DNA from: Treponema sp.
GTDB taxonomy: Bacteria > Spirochaetota > Spirochaetia > Treponematales > Treponemataceae
DNA length: 17,032 bases
Direction of reading: 5' to 3'
NCBI GenBank assembly: GCA_004554075.1
Contig: SFOB01000052.1
Coordinates: 1-17,032, forward strand
In this document: positions 1 to 6,658 of the stretch, one piece after another
Layout: each line of letters starts with the position of its first letter
Position numbering within the stretch: position 1 is the first letter of the stretch
Made by a program: the position numbers and the translations under genes
Notes under the pieces: model-generated
What the model was told of the DNA's origin: nothing
The model's database searches: none
The model's input: the letters and a program-made list of their open reading frames with translations, nothing else

Positions 1-699
1 AATTCAGTAGCTGATCTTGCCGGAAAGAAAATTGGTGTTCAGGCAGGAACAACAGGTGAAGCCTGGGTTATGGATAGTGTTGAAGGAGCACAGGTTGTTT
101 CTTTCAAATCAGGTATGGATGCTGCACTCGATCTTAAGAATCGTGCAATTGACGCTGTAGTTCTTGATGAACTTCCTGCAAAAGCAATTGTAGAACGCAA
201 TCCAGAATTGAAAATCATTCATGATTCAGAATTTGCAGATAACAAAGAAGCTTATGCTATTGCTGTAAAGAAGGGAAATGCTGAACTTCTTTCTTCTATT
301 AATAAGACAATTGCTGACATGAAGAAAAATGGTGATTACGAAAAACTCGTAAATGCATTTATGCCAGCTGATGGAAAAATCAATGTTCCAGCTGCAGAAG
401 TTATGACTGGCAGCCAGATTGTTAAGCTTGGTACAAATGCTGCATTCCCTCCATTTGAATATGTTGAAGGAAAGAGCATCGTTGGTTTTGATATCACAAT
501 GGGACAGAAAATTGCAAAAGATGCAGGCATGAAACTTGAAGTTGTTGATATGGCATTCGACAGCCTTATTCCTGCTTTGCAGTCAGGCACAATTGATTTC
601 ATTGCTGCCGGAATGTCTGTAAACGAAGAACGCAAAAAGAACGTAGACTTCTCAGAAACATATTTTGAATCTGAGCAGGTTATCATCGTTCGCAAATAA
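1..699 (+). CDS. Family 3 amino-acid ABC transporter substrate-binding protein, 5'-truncated by the window, with an extra half domain
   Basis: The reading frame is open from base 1, so the true start lies upstream; 232 residues are visible. Residues 1-120 look like the C-terminal lobe of a periplasmic amino-acid-binding protein: a SVADLAGKKIGVQ strand, then the GTTGE loop (16-20), DAVVLDE (51-57) and a helical tail. After a linker (about 121-138) a second copy of the family's N-terminal lobe begins (GTNAAFPPFEY near 144-155, GFDI near 162-165, SGTIDFIAAGMS near 195-206). It stops at VIIVRK, where lobe 2 should begin. The protein is therefore a binding domain followed by half of another. It should deliver a polar amino acid to the permease and ATPase encoded next. 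Family assignment is firm; the substrate is not readable. Confidence 0.88.
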   Translation, partial: NSVADLAGKKIGVQAGTTGEAWVMDSVEGAQVVSFKSGMDAALDLKNRAIDAVVLDELPAKAIVERNPELKIIHDSEFADNKEAYAIAVKKGNAELLSSINKTIADMKKNGDYEKLVNAFMPADGKINVPAAEVMTGSQIVKLGTNAAFPPFEYVEGKSIVGFDITMGQKIAKDAGMKLEVVDMAFDSLIPALQSGTIDFIAAGMSVNEERKKNVDFSETYFESEQVIIVRK

Positions 700-719
700 A
701 TTTTCAACCTGAAATCAGA

Positions 720-736
720 GGCAGGCTGTGCCTGCC
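720..736 (+). other. GC-rich 3' stem-loop after the binding-protein gene
   Basis: GGCAGGC and GCCTGCC form a perfect 7-bp stem around a TGT loop, 20 bases after the stop codon. There is no U-run, so it looks more like an mRNA 3'-end protector than a terminator. It stands directly before a second hairpin at 746-768. Confidence 0.55.
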
Positions 737-745
737 GACCTGTCA

Positions 746-778
746 ATTCCCGTATTGAGTGCGGGAATATTTCTTTTT
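746..778 (+). terminator. Hairpin with U-rich tail between binding protein and permease, probably an intra-operon attenuator
   Basis: ATTCCCG (746-752) pairs perfectly with CGGGAAT (762-768), followed by ATTTCTTTTT. Partial termination here would give more binding-protein mRNA than permease mRNA, a common arrangement in ABC operons. The T-tract is interrupted, so read-through is expected. The permease SD follows immediately. Confidence 0.6.
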
Positions 779-790
779 AAAAGGAATTAT

Positions 791-1459
791 ATGTTTCAAT
801 CTTTTGTAGATACAATGATAAACGGTCAGCGCTATATGCTGATTGTAGAAGGACTGGGAATTACTCTTTTGATTGCTTTTTGTGCAATCCTGATAGGAAC
901 AGTGCTCGGTTTTATTTTTGCTTTAATGAAGGTTTCCGGCAACAAGATTCTTAAGCCGATTGCCGAACTTTATACAACCGTGCTCCGTGGTATACCTCTT
1001 GCAACCCAGCTCATGATTTTTTATTTTGTAATTTTTGCGCCACTGGGCTTAAACCGTCTTCTTGTAGCTATTCTCGCATACGGTTTTAACTCTGGTGCTT
1101 ACTGTACAGAGATTTTCCGTGCCGGTATTCAGGGAATTGATCCGGGACAGACAGAAGCAGGTCGTTCTCTTGGACTCAGCCAGTGGCAGACAATCTTTAA
1201 GATTGTTCTTCCTCAGGCAGTAAAGGCTGTGCTTCCTACATATACAAGCGAATTTATTGTTTTGATTAAGGAAACTTCTGTAGCAAGCTTTATAGCCGTA
1301 ATGGATATGACTAAGGCAGGTGATATGATCCGTAATGCAACTTATAATGCATGGATTCCTCTCTTAACCTGTGCTGCAATCTATCTTGTTTTGACTGTAG
1401 GTCTTACAAAGCTCTTTGGCAGATTAGAAAAAAGGATGGCAAAAAGTGATAGAAGTTAA
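791..1459 (+). CDS. Polar amino-acid ABC transporter permease (HisM/GlnP-like)
   Basis: This 222-residue integral membrane protein forms the translocation channel of the uptake system. Hydrophobic segments lie near residues 17-46, 70-100, 155-172 and 188-208. The EAA loop that contacts the ATPase is clear at about 122-140 (EAGRSLGLS...FKIVLPQA). I chose ATG 791 because AGGA lies 5 bases upstream. A longer open frame begins at 728, but that start falls inside the 720-736 hairpin and adds 21 non-family residues. The 3' end overlaps the ATPase start by 14 bases, indicating translational coupling. Length is typical of the family; the substrate is inferred only as a polar amino acid. Confidence 0.92.
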   Translation: MFQSFVDTMINGQRYMLIVEGLGITLLIAFCAILIGTVLGFIFALMKVSGNKILKPIAELYTTVLRGIPLATQLMIFYFVIFAPLGLNRLLVAILAYGFNSGAYCTEIFRAGIQGIDPGQTEAGRSLGLSQWQTIFKIVLPQAVKAVLPTYTSEFIVLIKETSVASFIAVMDMTKAGDMIRNATYNAWIPLLTCAAIYLVLTVGLTKLFGRLEKRMAKSDRS

Positions 1460-2168
1460 AAATCTTAAAATCAGTTTTGGAAAACTCAACGTATTAAAAG
1501 ACGTTTCACTGAATATTCAGAAGGGTGAGAAAATTGTAATTATCGGGCCTTCTGGTTCTGGAAAATCTACATTCCTTCGCTGTCTCAACCGACTTGAAAC
1601 TCCAGATGGAGGAAAGATTATTTTTGAAGGAAATGATTTAACTGATCCTAAAACAAATCTGGATCTTTGCCGCCAGAAAATGGGAATGGTTTTTCAGCAC
1701 TTTAATCTTTTTCCACATCTTACAGTTTTGCAGAATATCACTCTTGCTCCTGTTACTCTTAAACTGAAAACTCAGGAAGAAGCAGATAAAGAAGCAATGG
1801 AACTGCTGGAACGCATTGGTCTTCCGGATAAGGCAAATGTTTATCCTGCAACTTTAAGCGGTGGTCAAAAGCAGAGAATTGCAATTGTCCGCTCGCTTGC
1901 AATGCATCCTGATGTAATGCTTTTTGATGAGCCGACATCAGCCCTTGATCCAGAAATGGTTGGTGAAGTTCTTGAAGTAATGAAGGATCTTGCCCGTGAA
2001 GGTATGACAATGGTTGTTGTAACTCACGAAATGGGCTTTGCCCGCGAGGTTGCAGACCGGGTTCTCTTTATGAATGAAGGATATATTGAAGAAGAAGGAA
2101 GTCCGGATGAGATTTTTCAGCATCCAAAGAGTGAAAGACTTCAGCAGTTCTTTAAATCTATCCTATAA
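1446..2168 (+). CDS. Polar amino-acid ABC transporter ATP-binding protein (GlnQ-like)
   Basis: This 240-residue cytoplasmic ATPase energises the transporter. All hallmark motifs are intact: Walker A GPSGSGKST (34-42), Q-loop Gln84 in MVFQHFNLFPH, signature LSGGQ (137-141), Walker B VMLFDE (157-162), D-loop SALD and H-loop His194 in VTHEMGFA. The start is GTG at 1446, inside the permease gene, with AAAGGA at 1431-1436 as SD. MIEVKNL is the usual N-terminus of this family. It is the last gene of the operon, followed by a terminator at 2232-2269. Family is certain; specificity cannot be read. Confidence 0.95.
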   Translation: MIEVKNLKISFGKLNVLKDVSLNIQKGEKIVIIGPSGSGKSTFLRCLNRLETPDGGKIIFEGNDLTDPKTNLDLCRQKMGMVFQHFNLFPHLTVLQNITLAPVTLKLKTQEEADKEAMELLERIGLPDKANVYPATLSGGQKQRIAIVRSLAMHPDVMLFDEPTSALDPEMVGEVLEVMKDLAREGMTMVVVTHEMGFAREVADRVLFMNEGYIEEEGSPDEIFQHPKSERLQQFFKSIL

Positions 2169-2231
2169 AATGTCTGTTTTCTATAATAAAAAACAGCACA
2201 GATAGAGCACAAAATTGGATGAAATAGAATG

Positions 2232-2269
2232 ACCACAGTAATATTTTGAATAACTGTGGTTATTTTTTA
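2232..2269 (+). terminator. Rho-independent terminator of the ABC transporter operon
   Basis: ACCACAGT (2232-2239) pairs with ACTGTGGT (2253-2260), an 8-bp stem, followed by TATTTTTTA. It lies 64 bases after the ATPase stop. Confidence 0.8.
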
Positions 2270-2299
2270 TATAACTTTGGTTAAATCTTGAAAAAACGA

Positions 2300-2328
2300 T
2301 TGACGACTGTTTATTTTCACGATAAATT
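2300..2328 (+). promoter_or_regulatory. Candidate promoter of the small transcript
   Basis: TTGACG (2300-2305), a 17-base spacer and TAAATT (2323-2328) resemble a sigma-70 promoter; the -10 is weak (4 of 6). The predicted start is near 2335. It is supported mainly by position, between one terminator and a transcript that ends in another. Confidence 0.4.
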
Positions 2329-2365
2329 ATAAACATAAATTAAAGTTAAGGTAAAGTTAAAAAGT

Positions 2366-2488
2366 ATGACATTAAGAAAGTTAAAACGAAAGCGAGTATT
2401 AGCATTAACCCTATATAAGAGCGTTGCTAAGAAGAGAGTTTATTCGGAGAGCCGGTTTATTATCGGTGAGAGAGTTCTTGGACTGTAA
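2366..2488 (+). CDS. Possible 40-residue, strongly basic small protein or leader peptide
   Basis: ATG 2366 opens a 40-codon frame ending in TAA at 2486-2488. The product begins MTLRKLKRKRVLALTLYKS and ends ERVLGL; Lys and Arg make up roughly a third of it. The stop lies inside the left arm of the terminator at 2473-2515, as in leader-peptide or attenuator arrangements. The SD is weak and distant (AAGG at 2348-2351). I recognise no family; it is not ribosomal protein L34. A 40-codon frame can arise by chance in purine-rich DNA, hence the low confidence. Confidence 0.3.
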   Translation: MTLRKLKRKRVLALTLYKSVAKKRVYSESRFIIGERVLGL

Positions 2489-2523
2489 GGTTGGAGAGTC
2501 TACAGTCTAAGAACTTTTTTTTT
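2473..2523 (+). terminator. Very strong Rho-independent terminator
   Basis: The left arm 2473-2487 (AGTTCTTGGACTGTA) pairs with the right arm 2501-2515 (TACAGTCTAAGAACT) over 15 bp with one G-U. The loop has 13 bases and is followed by a nine-T run (2515-2523). The geometry is plus-strand only. Confidence 0.9.
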
Positions 2524-2536
2524 GCCCAAGTGAGCG

Positions 2537-2565
2537 TAGCGAAGCAGTCCATAATTCGCTATACT
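2537..2565 (+). promoter_or_regulatory. Candidate promoter placing +1 at the ATG of the FAD protein
   Basis: TATACT (2560-2565) ends 7 bases before ATG 2573. A poor -35 (TAGCGA, 2537-2542) is at 17 bases. Transcription would start at 2572-2573, giving a leaderless mRNA. No SD precedes the ATG, which fits. Confidence 0.5.
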
Positions 2566-2572
2566 GTCTTTA

Positions 2573-4174
2573 ATGATCAAAGAAATCACAATTACAGTTG
2601 AAGCAAAGGATGAAAAAAATCCAGGCCTTCACGATAATCTTATTCGTAAAGAACTCAAAAAAAATCATATAAATGCAGGTCAGTTTGAAAAGGTTTTTGT
2701 AAAAAAATCAATTGATGCCCGCCATGGTCAGCTAAAACTGCATCTCCGCTATAAAGTATATATTGGCGAAAAGCCGGAAAGTGCCGGAGAATGGAAGCCT
2801 GCGTGGAAGTCTGCAGCCGGAGCTGATAAAGACCATACTGTAATAATTGTTGGCTCAGGACCGGCTGGTCTTTTTGGAGCACTTAAGCTTCTGGAAAAGG
2901 GAATTAAGCCTCTTATTTTTGAGCGCGGTGTAGAAAGCAGCCAGAGAAGAAAAGATATTGCCCTTATAAGTACAAAGGGGCTGGTGAATGGAGATTCCAA
3001 CTACTGCTTTGGCGAAGGCGGAGCCGGTACTTTCTCAGACGGAAAACTCTATACCCGAAGTAATAAGAGAGGTGATATTGGAAGCATTCTCCGGATCTTT
3101 AATTATTTTGGTGCAGACGAAAAAATCCTGACCGATGCTCACCCTCATATTGGAACAGACAGACTGCCTCAGGTTATTAATGCCATGAGGGCAAAAATAA
3201 TTGAGCTTGGCGGCCAGTTTTATTTTAATACAAGAGTAGTTGATTTTATAATTCAGGATAAAAAGATTTGCGGTGTTAAGACTGTTGATGTTGTAACTGG
3301 AGAAGAAGGTCAGTTTGAAGGAAATGCAGTGCTTCTTGCAACCGGCCATTCTGCAGCTGATATTTATGAACTTGTTGCAAAGTACGCTCCCCAGGCACTT
3401 GAAGCAAAAACTTTTGCAGCCGGAGTGCGTGTTGAACATCCGCGAAGCCTTATTGATTCCATTCAGTATCATGGTCGGGGCGCAGAGTCTGGTCTTGGAG
3501 CAGCTGAATACAGAGTTACTGCCCAGGTAGAGGGAAGGGGTGTTTATTCTTTCTGTATGTGTCCGGGTGGCTTTGTTGTTCCATCTTCTTCTGGTCCGGA
3601 TGAAATTGTTGTAAACGGAATGTCTGCTGCTGCCAGAAATTCTAAATGGTCTAATGCTGCAATTGTTGTAGAAATCCGCCCGGAAGATATTCCGGAAAAA
3701 TTTAAGAAAGCTGCAGAAGATGCAGGCTGCCCTCAGCTGGCAGGACTTTTCTTCCGCACAGAAATAGAAAAGCTTGCTTTTGAAAATGGAAAGGGGCAGG
3801 CAGCTCCAGCTCAGCGCCTTACAGATTTTCTTGCAGACCGTATTTCTGAGGAGCTTCCTCCAAGCAGTTATACAGCAGGTCTTGTTTCATCAAATCTTGC
3901 AAAATGGCTGCCTTCACATATCAGTGACCGCCTGAAAAAAGGCTTTGTAGAAATTGATAAAAACATGCACGGCTTTATCTGTAAGGATGCTCTTATGATT
4001 GCACCTGAAACCCGAACAAGTACACCTGTCAGAATTCTCAGAAATAAAGAGACTTATGAGTGTACGGAACTTTCAGGTTTGTATCCTGCAGGAGAAGGGG
4101 CCGGTTATTCGGGTGGAATTGTATCTTCTGCAATGGATGGAGAAAACGCTGCAGAGGCGATTGTGTTTAAATAA
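2573..4174 (+). CDS. FAD-dependent dehydrogenase-like protein (COG2509 type)
   Basis: This 533-residue cytoplasmic flavoprotein has an N-terminal alpha/beta domain (1-85), then a Rossmann FAD-binding fold with GSGPAG at 94-99 and the ribose-binding acid Glu117 at the end of the second strand. The family-typical GEGGAGTFSDGKLYTR lies at 147-162, followed by HPHIGTDRLP. The C-terminal FAD-closing motif GLYPAGEGAGYSGGIVSSA is intact. Members of this family are uncharacterised oxidoreductases, so the substrate is unknown. The start follows from a -10 (TATACT) 7 bases upstream with no SD, suggesting leaderless translation. It has no operon partner and no clear terminator before the next promoter at 4186. 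Confidence 0.88.
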   Translation: MIKEITITVEAKDEKNPGLHDNLIRKELKKNHINAGQFEKVFVKKSIDARHGQLKLHLRYKVYIGEKPESAGEWKPAWKSAAGADKDHTVIIVGSGPAGLFGALKLLEKGIKPLIFERGVESSQRRKDIALISTKGLVNGDSNYCFGEGGAGTFSDGKLYTRSNKRGDIGSILRIFNYFGADEKILTDAHPHIGTDRLPQVINAMRAKIIELGGQFYFNTRVVDFIIQDKKICGVKTVDVVTGEEGQFEGNAVLLATGHSAADIYELVAKYAPQALEAKTFAAGVRVEHPRSLIDSIQYHGRGAESGLGAAEYRVTAQVEGRGVYSFCMCPGGFVVPSSSGPDEIVVNGMSAAARNSKWSNAAIVVEIRPEDIPEKFKKAAEDAGCPQLAGLFFRTEIEKLAFENGKGQAAPAQRLTDFLADRISEELPPSSYTAGLVSSNLAKWLPSHISDRLKKGFVEIDKNMHGFICKDALMIAPETRTSTPVRILRNKETYECTELSGLYPAGEGAGYSGGIVSSAMDGENAAEAIVFK

Positions 4175-4185
4175 CGCATAATTAT

Positions 4186-4214
4186 TTGAGAATTTTGCCT
4201 TTTTGTGCTATAAT
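4186..4214 (+). promoter_or_regulatory. Strong sigma-70-type promoter of the LuxR-family gene
   Basis: TTGAGA (4186-4191), exactly 17 bases, then consensus TATAAT (4209-4214). The expected +1 is near 4221, leaving at most about 3 bases before ATG 4224. Confidence 0.75.
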
Positions 4215-4223
4215 AGAAGAACT

Positions 4224-4991
4224 ATGAATAAGAACAGAATCAGCTCGGAGAGAGTTGTTGCTGTTGTAGGCTTAGTGTTTGTCCTTATTGCTGCAATCAC
4301 AAGCGTATTCTATAATGGGGATCCTAAATCAATAATTGAAAAAGTAGCCGATACAAATATTGTAATTCCGGTTGTACATTTTATTTGTGTATTTCTCACC
4401 CTTATCCTTGTCATAATACCTAATCTTTATCTGATGGTATCAATTCTTTTTATTGAAAGTGAACTCACAATTTTAACCAATCATCAGGAACTGGGAATAT
4501 TTTTCTTTTATGCTGCAATAATTTTGATTTTATGTAAGGATTTAATTACAAATAAATCCACAAAAAAAATCATCATTATGTTTATCCTGCATTTTATAAC
4601 TCTTTGCCTTACCTATACTCACGGCATTAAGTTTATGCTGATCCTTATGGGCTATTCTGCCTTTTGCTGTGCTTTTTACATCTGGATTTACACAATCCTC
4701 AAGGCAAAATTTTCATGCCTCTTTCCGCAGAATGTCCGAGAGAATAATACGATAATTAAAAAGCCGGCCGGTTCAACTATCAGCCTTTCTGATTACAACC
4801 TGAACGAAAGACAGATTTCTTTTGTGCTCGAAAACCTTCACAACAAAATGAGCTACAAGGAAATCAGCGAAAAATACTTCGTCAGCATTTCCACTGTAAA
4901 AAAAATCTTCGCCGAAGTCTTCAAAATCTTCAACGTCTCAAACATCGAAGAGCTCCGCATTCTCCTGCTGCAGTACCAGGTGAAAGAGTAG
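4224..4991 (+). CDS. Membrane-bound LuxR/NarL-type transcriptional regulator
   Basis: This protein has 255 residues. The first 160 hold about five hydrophobic helices (near 11-29, 47-76, 91-105, 116-131, 136-158). They are followed by a linker and a C-terminal LuxR-type helix-turn-helix at 193-250 (LNERQISFVLENL...YKEISEKYFVSISTVKKIF). It should therefore bind DNA while anchored in the inner membrane and sense something in or across the membrane; this is inference from architecture. There is no receiver domain or kinase. An in-frame TTG at 4203 lies upstream of the -10, so ATG 4224 is preferred; it would be nearly leaderless. Targets are unknown. Confidence 0.82.
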   Translation: MNKNRISSERVVAVVGLVFVLIAAITSVFYNGDPKSIIEKVADTNIVIPVVHFICVFLTLILVIIPNLYLMVSILFIESELTILTNHQELGIFFFYAAIILILCKDLITNKSTKKIIIMFILHFITLCLTYTHGIKFMLILMGYSAFCCAFYIWIYTILKAKFSCLFPQNVRENNTIIKKPAGSTISLSDYNLNERQISFVLENLHNKMSYKEISEKYFVSISTVKKIFAEVFKIFNVSNIEELRILLLQYQVKE

Positions 4992-5067
4992 AATTTGGTT
5001 TGTTTGGGTGATATATAATATCCCGATATTGAAGAGTAACAATTTTTCTTTAAAATTAGATAAAAAG

Positions 5068-5076
5068 TGGTATACT
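5068..5076 (+). promoter_or_regulatory. Extended -10 promoter of the small-protein/DUF4160 pair
   Basis: TGG-TATACT (5068-5076) fits an extended -10 element; no good -35 is seen. It gives a short leader containing GAGG (5084-5087) before ATG 5095. Upstream, 5017-5030 is a 14-base palindrome (AATATC-CC-GATATT) that could be an operator or a weak hairpin. Confidence 0.5.
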
Positions 5077-5094
5077 TCGAGATGAGGTGTTTAA

Positions 5095-5367
5095 ATGATT
5101 TACCCATTTATGACATTAAATGACAATACTGAAATTGTGCATTCTGAAATGGATACAAACGGTAAGGTGAAAGTCTTGATTGAGACTCCTGATGAAAAAC
5201 TTGGTTTTAAGCAAGCAACTTGTATTTTGCCAGATTCAGAATGGAAAGATATTATAGGTTATAGTGAATCAGAATTAGCATATCTTAAGGAACTTGTTGC
5301 ATCTGAAGCTCATTTGATATTGGAGTTCTCTCAAACAGGAGGATTTGATAATGCCTCAGGTTTTTAA
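5095..5367 (+). CDS. Small acidic hypothetical protein, partner of the DUF4160 gene
   Basis: A 90-residue protein with no signal peptide or membrane segment and a clear acidic excess. ATG 5095 has GAGG 7 bases upstream. I do not recognise a named domain, but from memory a small protein of this kind, ending in a LEFSQ...GGF-like tail, often precedes a DUF4160 gene in gut bacteria. It overlaps the next gene by 17 bases, and that gene's SD lies inside this coding region, so the two are very likely co-expressed partners. The DUF2442 proteins that often accompany DUF4160 may be analogous, but I cannot confirm homology. An antitoxin-like role is speculation. Confidence 0.72.
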   Translation: MIYPFMTLNDNTEIVHSEMDTNGKVKVLIETPDEKLGFKQATCILPDSEWKDIIGYSESELAYLKELVASEAHLILEFSQTGGFDNASGF

Positions 5368-5629
5368 GATTGGTTCATACTGGGTATACTTTTGGCTTGA
5401 TGAAAACATACCTCTTGAGCCAATTCATGTACATGTTTCGCAGGGCAAACCAATTCCAAACGGAACAAAAATCTGGATTACAAAAAATCATCGTTGTTCT
5501 TTAGCACATAACAAATCACAAATCCCCCCTACAACCTTAAATAACATAATCAGAATTATAGAAATGAGAATTCCAGAGATTGAAAAAAAGTGGTTGGATA
5601 CCTTTTCAAAGATTTCTTACTACTGTTAG
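5351..5629 (+). CDS. DUF4160-family small protein
   Basis: This 92-residue protein carries the family's core: MPQVFKIGSYWVYFWLDEN at the N-terminus and the EPIHVHV strand at 23-29, followed by a strand-turn-strand (KIWITKNHRCSLAHNKS) and a C-terminal helix (61-85). ATG 5351 has a consensus AGGAGG 8 bases upstream, which favours it over TTG 5345. DUF4160 proteins commonly occur with a small partner in toxin-antitoxin-like pairs, and the coupled upstream gene fits. Biochemical function is unknown. Base composition is AT-rich like its downstream neighbour. Confidence 0.78.
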   Translation: MPQVFKIGSYWVYFWLDENIPLEPIHVHVSQGKPIPNGTKIWITKNHRCSLAHNKSQIPPTTLNNIIRIIEMRIPEIEKKWLDTFSKISYYC

Positions 5630-5653
5630 ATATTTCATATAGAGAATTTTTCT

Positions 5654-6550
5654 ATGAAAAAGTTTTTTACTGTTTTATTATTTTTCATTCTTAGCTCTGA
5701 TATTTATTGTTTAGAAATAAGAACAAATAAAATAATTGGTGCAACGAATAGACAGGTTTTTACCATTGATTCTATAAATGAAATGTATAATACAAAAGAT
5801 AGATTATATCTTAAAACAGATTTCTTTAACACAAAGCGTTTTTTCGTGATTAATTCTAATAGTAATATCGTTGAAATCGATGAAGAGACGTATATTTTAA
5901 ATAAATCGAATTGCATAGAAAAAACTATGGATTTTAAATATGGATATAAACTTAATATCGATAAAGAATTGCTTGCATATGAGAATTCTTTTCCCGATAT
6001 CTATGGGTATAACAGTAAACTGTATAAGGATATTATTCCTTTATATTTTTATATTAATTCAAAATCTGATGAAATTATTTTTAATTTCAACTTATGGAAG
6101 AATGACAAAAAGGAGTATTTTCCAGAAGATTATACCTATAATTCATTAAACGAAAAAAAATTTTATACTGATGAAGAACGAGAGCGTTTAATGAAATTAA
6201 GTGCTGCTTTTACATTACAAGATAAATATTTAATAAATTACCGAAAAAATAAAATAGCAATTGTTCTTAGAGGACATAATTCAATAAACCCAATTGGATT
6301 AGTTATATTTGATGTCTTATATAATGCGACTATAAATGATTATAAGGTTAAATTATATTCTGAGCCTAATGCTAACAGTCAAACACTATCGTTTTTTTAC
6401 GAAGGTAATAAAGTTAAGATAATTGATCAAACAGAAGATCAATATGAAATAGATGGGGAAAGCTGGTATTGGTATAAAGTAGAGAGCGGCACATATCCTA
6501 TCGGCTGGGTATATGGAAAATATCTTGATATTGAAAATCAAGATAACTAA
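5654..6550 (+). CDS. Exported hypothetical protein with a C-terminal bacterial SH3-like domain
   Basis: This 298-residue protein has an N-terminal signal sequence (MKKFFTVLLFFILSSDIYC). The middle part is Asn/Lys/Tyr-rich with no recognised domain. Residues 229-294 resemble a bacterial SH3 domain (KVKLYSEPNANS..., ESWYWYKVESGT, GWVYGKYL), a fold that often binds cell-wall or peptide ligands. Tyr precedes Cys19, so a standard lipobox is unlikely. The SD is weak. Composition is far more AT-rich than the flanking purine genes, suggesting a different origin. Secretion and the SH3-like tail are reasonably supported; function is unknown. Confidence 0.72.
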   Translation: MKKFFTVLLFFILSSDIYCLEIRTNKIIGATNRQVFTIDSINEMYNTKDRLYLKTDFFNTKRFFVINSNSNIVEIDEETYILNKSNCIEKTMDFKYGYKLNIDKELLAYENSFPDIYGYNSKLYKDIIPLYFYINSKSDEIIFNFNLWKNDKKEYFPEDYTYNSLNEKKFYTDEERERLMKLSAAFTLQDKYLINYRKNKIAIVLRGHNSINPIGLVIFDVLYNATINDYKVKLYSEPNANSQTLSFFYEGNKVKIIDQTEDQYEIDGESWYWYKVESGTYPIGWVYGKYLDIENQDN

Positions 6551-6646
6551 TGTCGTTGCGGTGGCCTGGGAAAACAAATTGGCCCAGATTACGCCAGTGT
6601 AATCGGTAGAAAATTCTCCATGCTTGAGAAGAATGTCGAATTATGA
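6551..6646 (+). other. Possible gene remnant or structured spacer upstream of purE
   Basis: Composition shifts back from AT-rich here. Codons 6551-6643, in frame with the preceding stop, read protein-like (GLGKQIGPDYASVIGRK...) to TGA 6644-6646. A second frame also reads plausibly (VVAVAWENKLAQITPV), so coding remains ambiguous. Two adjacent hairpins are possible: CTGGG/CCCAG (6566-6570 with 6583-6587) and GATTAC/GTAATC (6587-6592 with 6599-6604). Confidence 0.25.
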
Positions 6647-6652
6647 TATAAC
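6624..6652 (+). promoter_or_regulatory. Promoter of purE with +1 on the start codon
   Basis: TTGAGA (6624-6629), 17 bases, TATAAC (6647-6652), then 6 bases to ATG 6659. The A of ATG falls at the expected +1. Confidence 0.72.
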
Positions 6653-6658
6653 TCTCAT

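Larger units (their letters stand above)
2335..2523 (+). ncRNA. Putative short terminator-ended transcript of unknown function
   Basis: About 190 bases between a candidate promoter and a strong terminator. The 5' part carries an 11-base near-tandem repeat (TAAAGTTAAGG then TAAAGTTAAAA, 2341-2362). TTAGCA (2399-2404) can pair with TGCTAA (2425-2430), and GCCG (2451-2454) with CGGT (2464-2467, one G-U). GAGAG-type purine motifs recur (near 2434, 2446, 2468, 2493), the last inside the terminator loop. A 40-codon ORF spans 2366-2488, so this may be an mRNA or leader rather than a non-coding RNA. It matches none of SRP RNA, tmRNA, T-box or c-di-GMP riboswitch by eye. Confidence 0.4.

Noticed and set aside
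728..790. Permease start at 728
   Set aside because: It begins inside a hairpin and lacks an SD; ATG 791 has AGGA and a family-like N-terminus.
2335..2523. 6S RNA, SRP RNA or T-box leader
   Set aside because: There is no long rod-like pairing of the two ends, no SRP core loop and no T-box motif; only the terminator is clear.
5654..5713. Lipoprotein signal at Cys19 of the SH3-like protein
   Set aside because: Tyr directly before the Cys does not fit a lipobox, even a relaxed spirochaetal one.
6551..6658. ZTP (pfl) riboswitch before purE, because of a GCCTGGG string in a purine-gene leader
   Set aside because: Only that short string matches. The rest of the conserved core is not visible, and the best promoter lies downstream of it. 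An Infernal scan with the ZTP model would decide.
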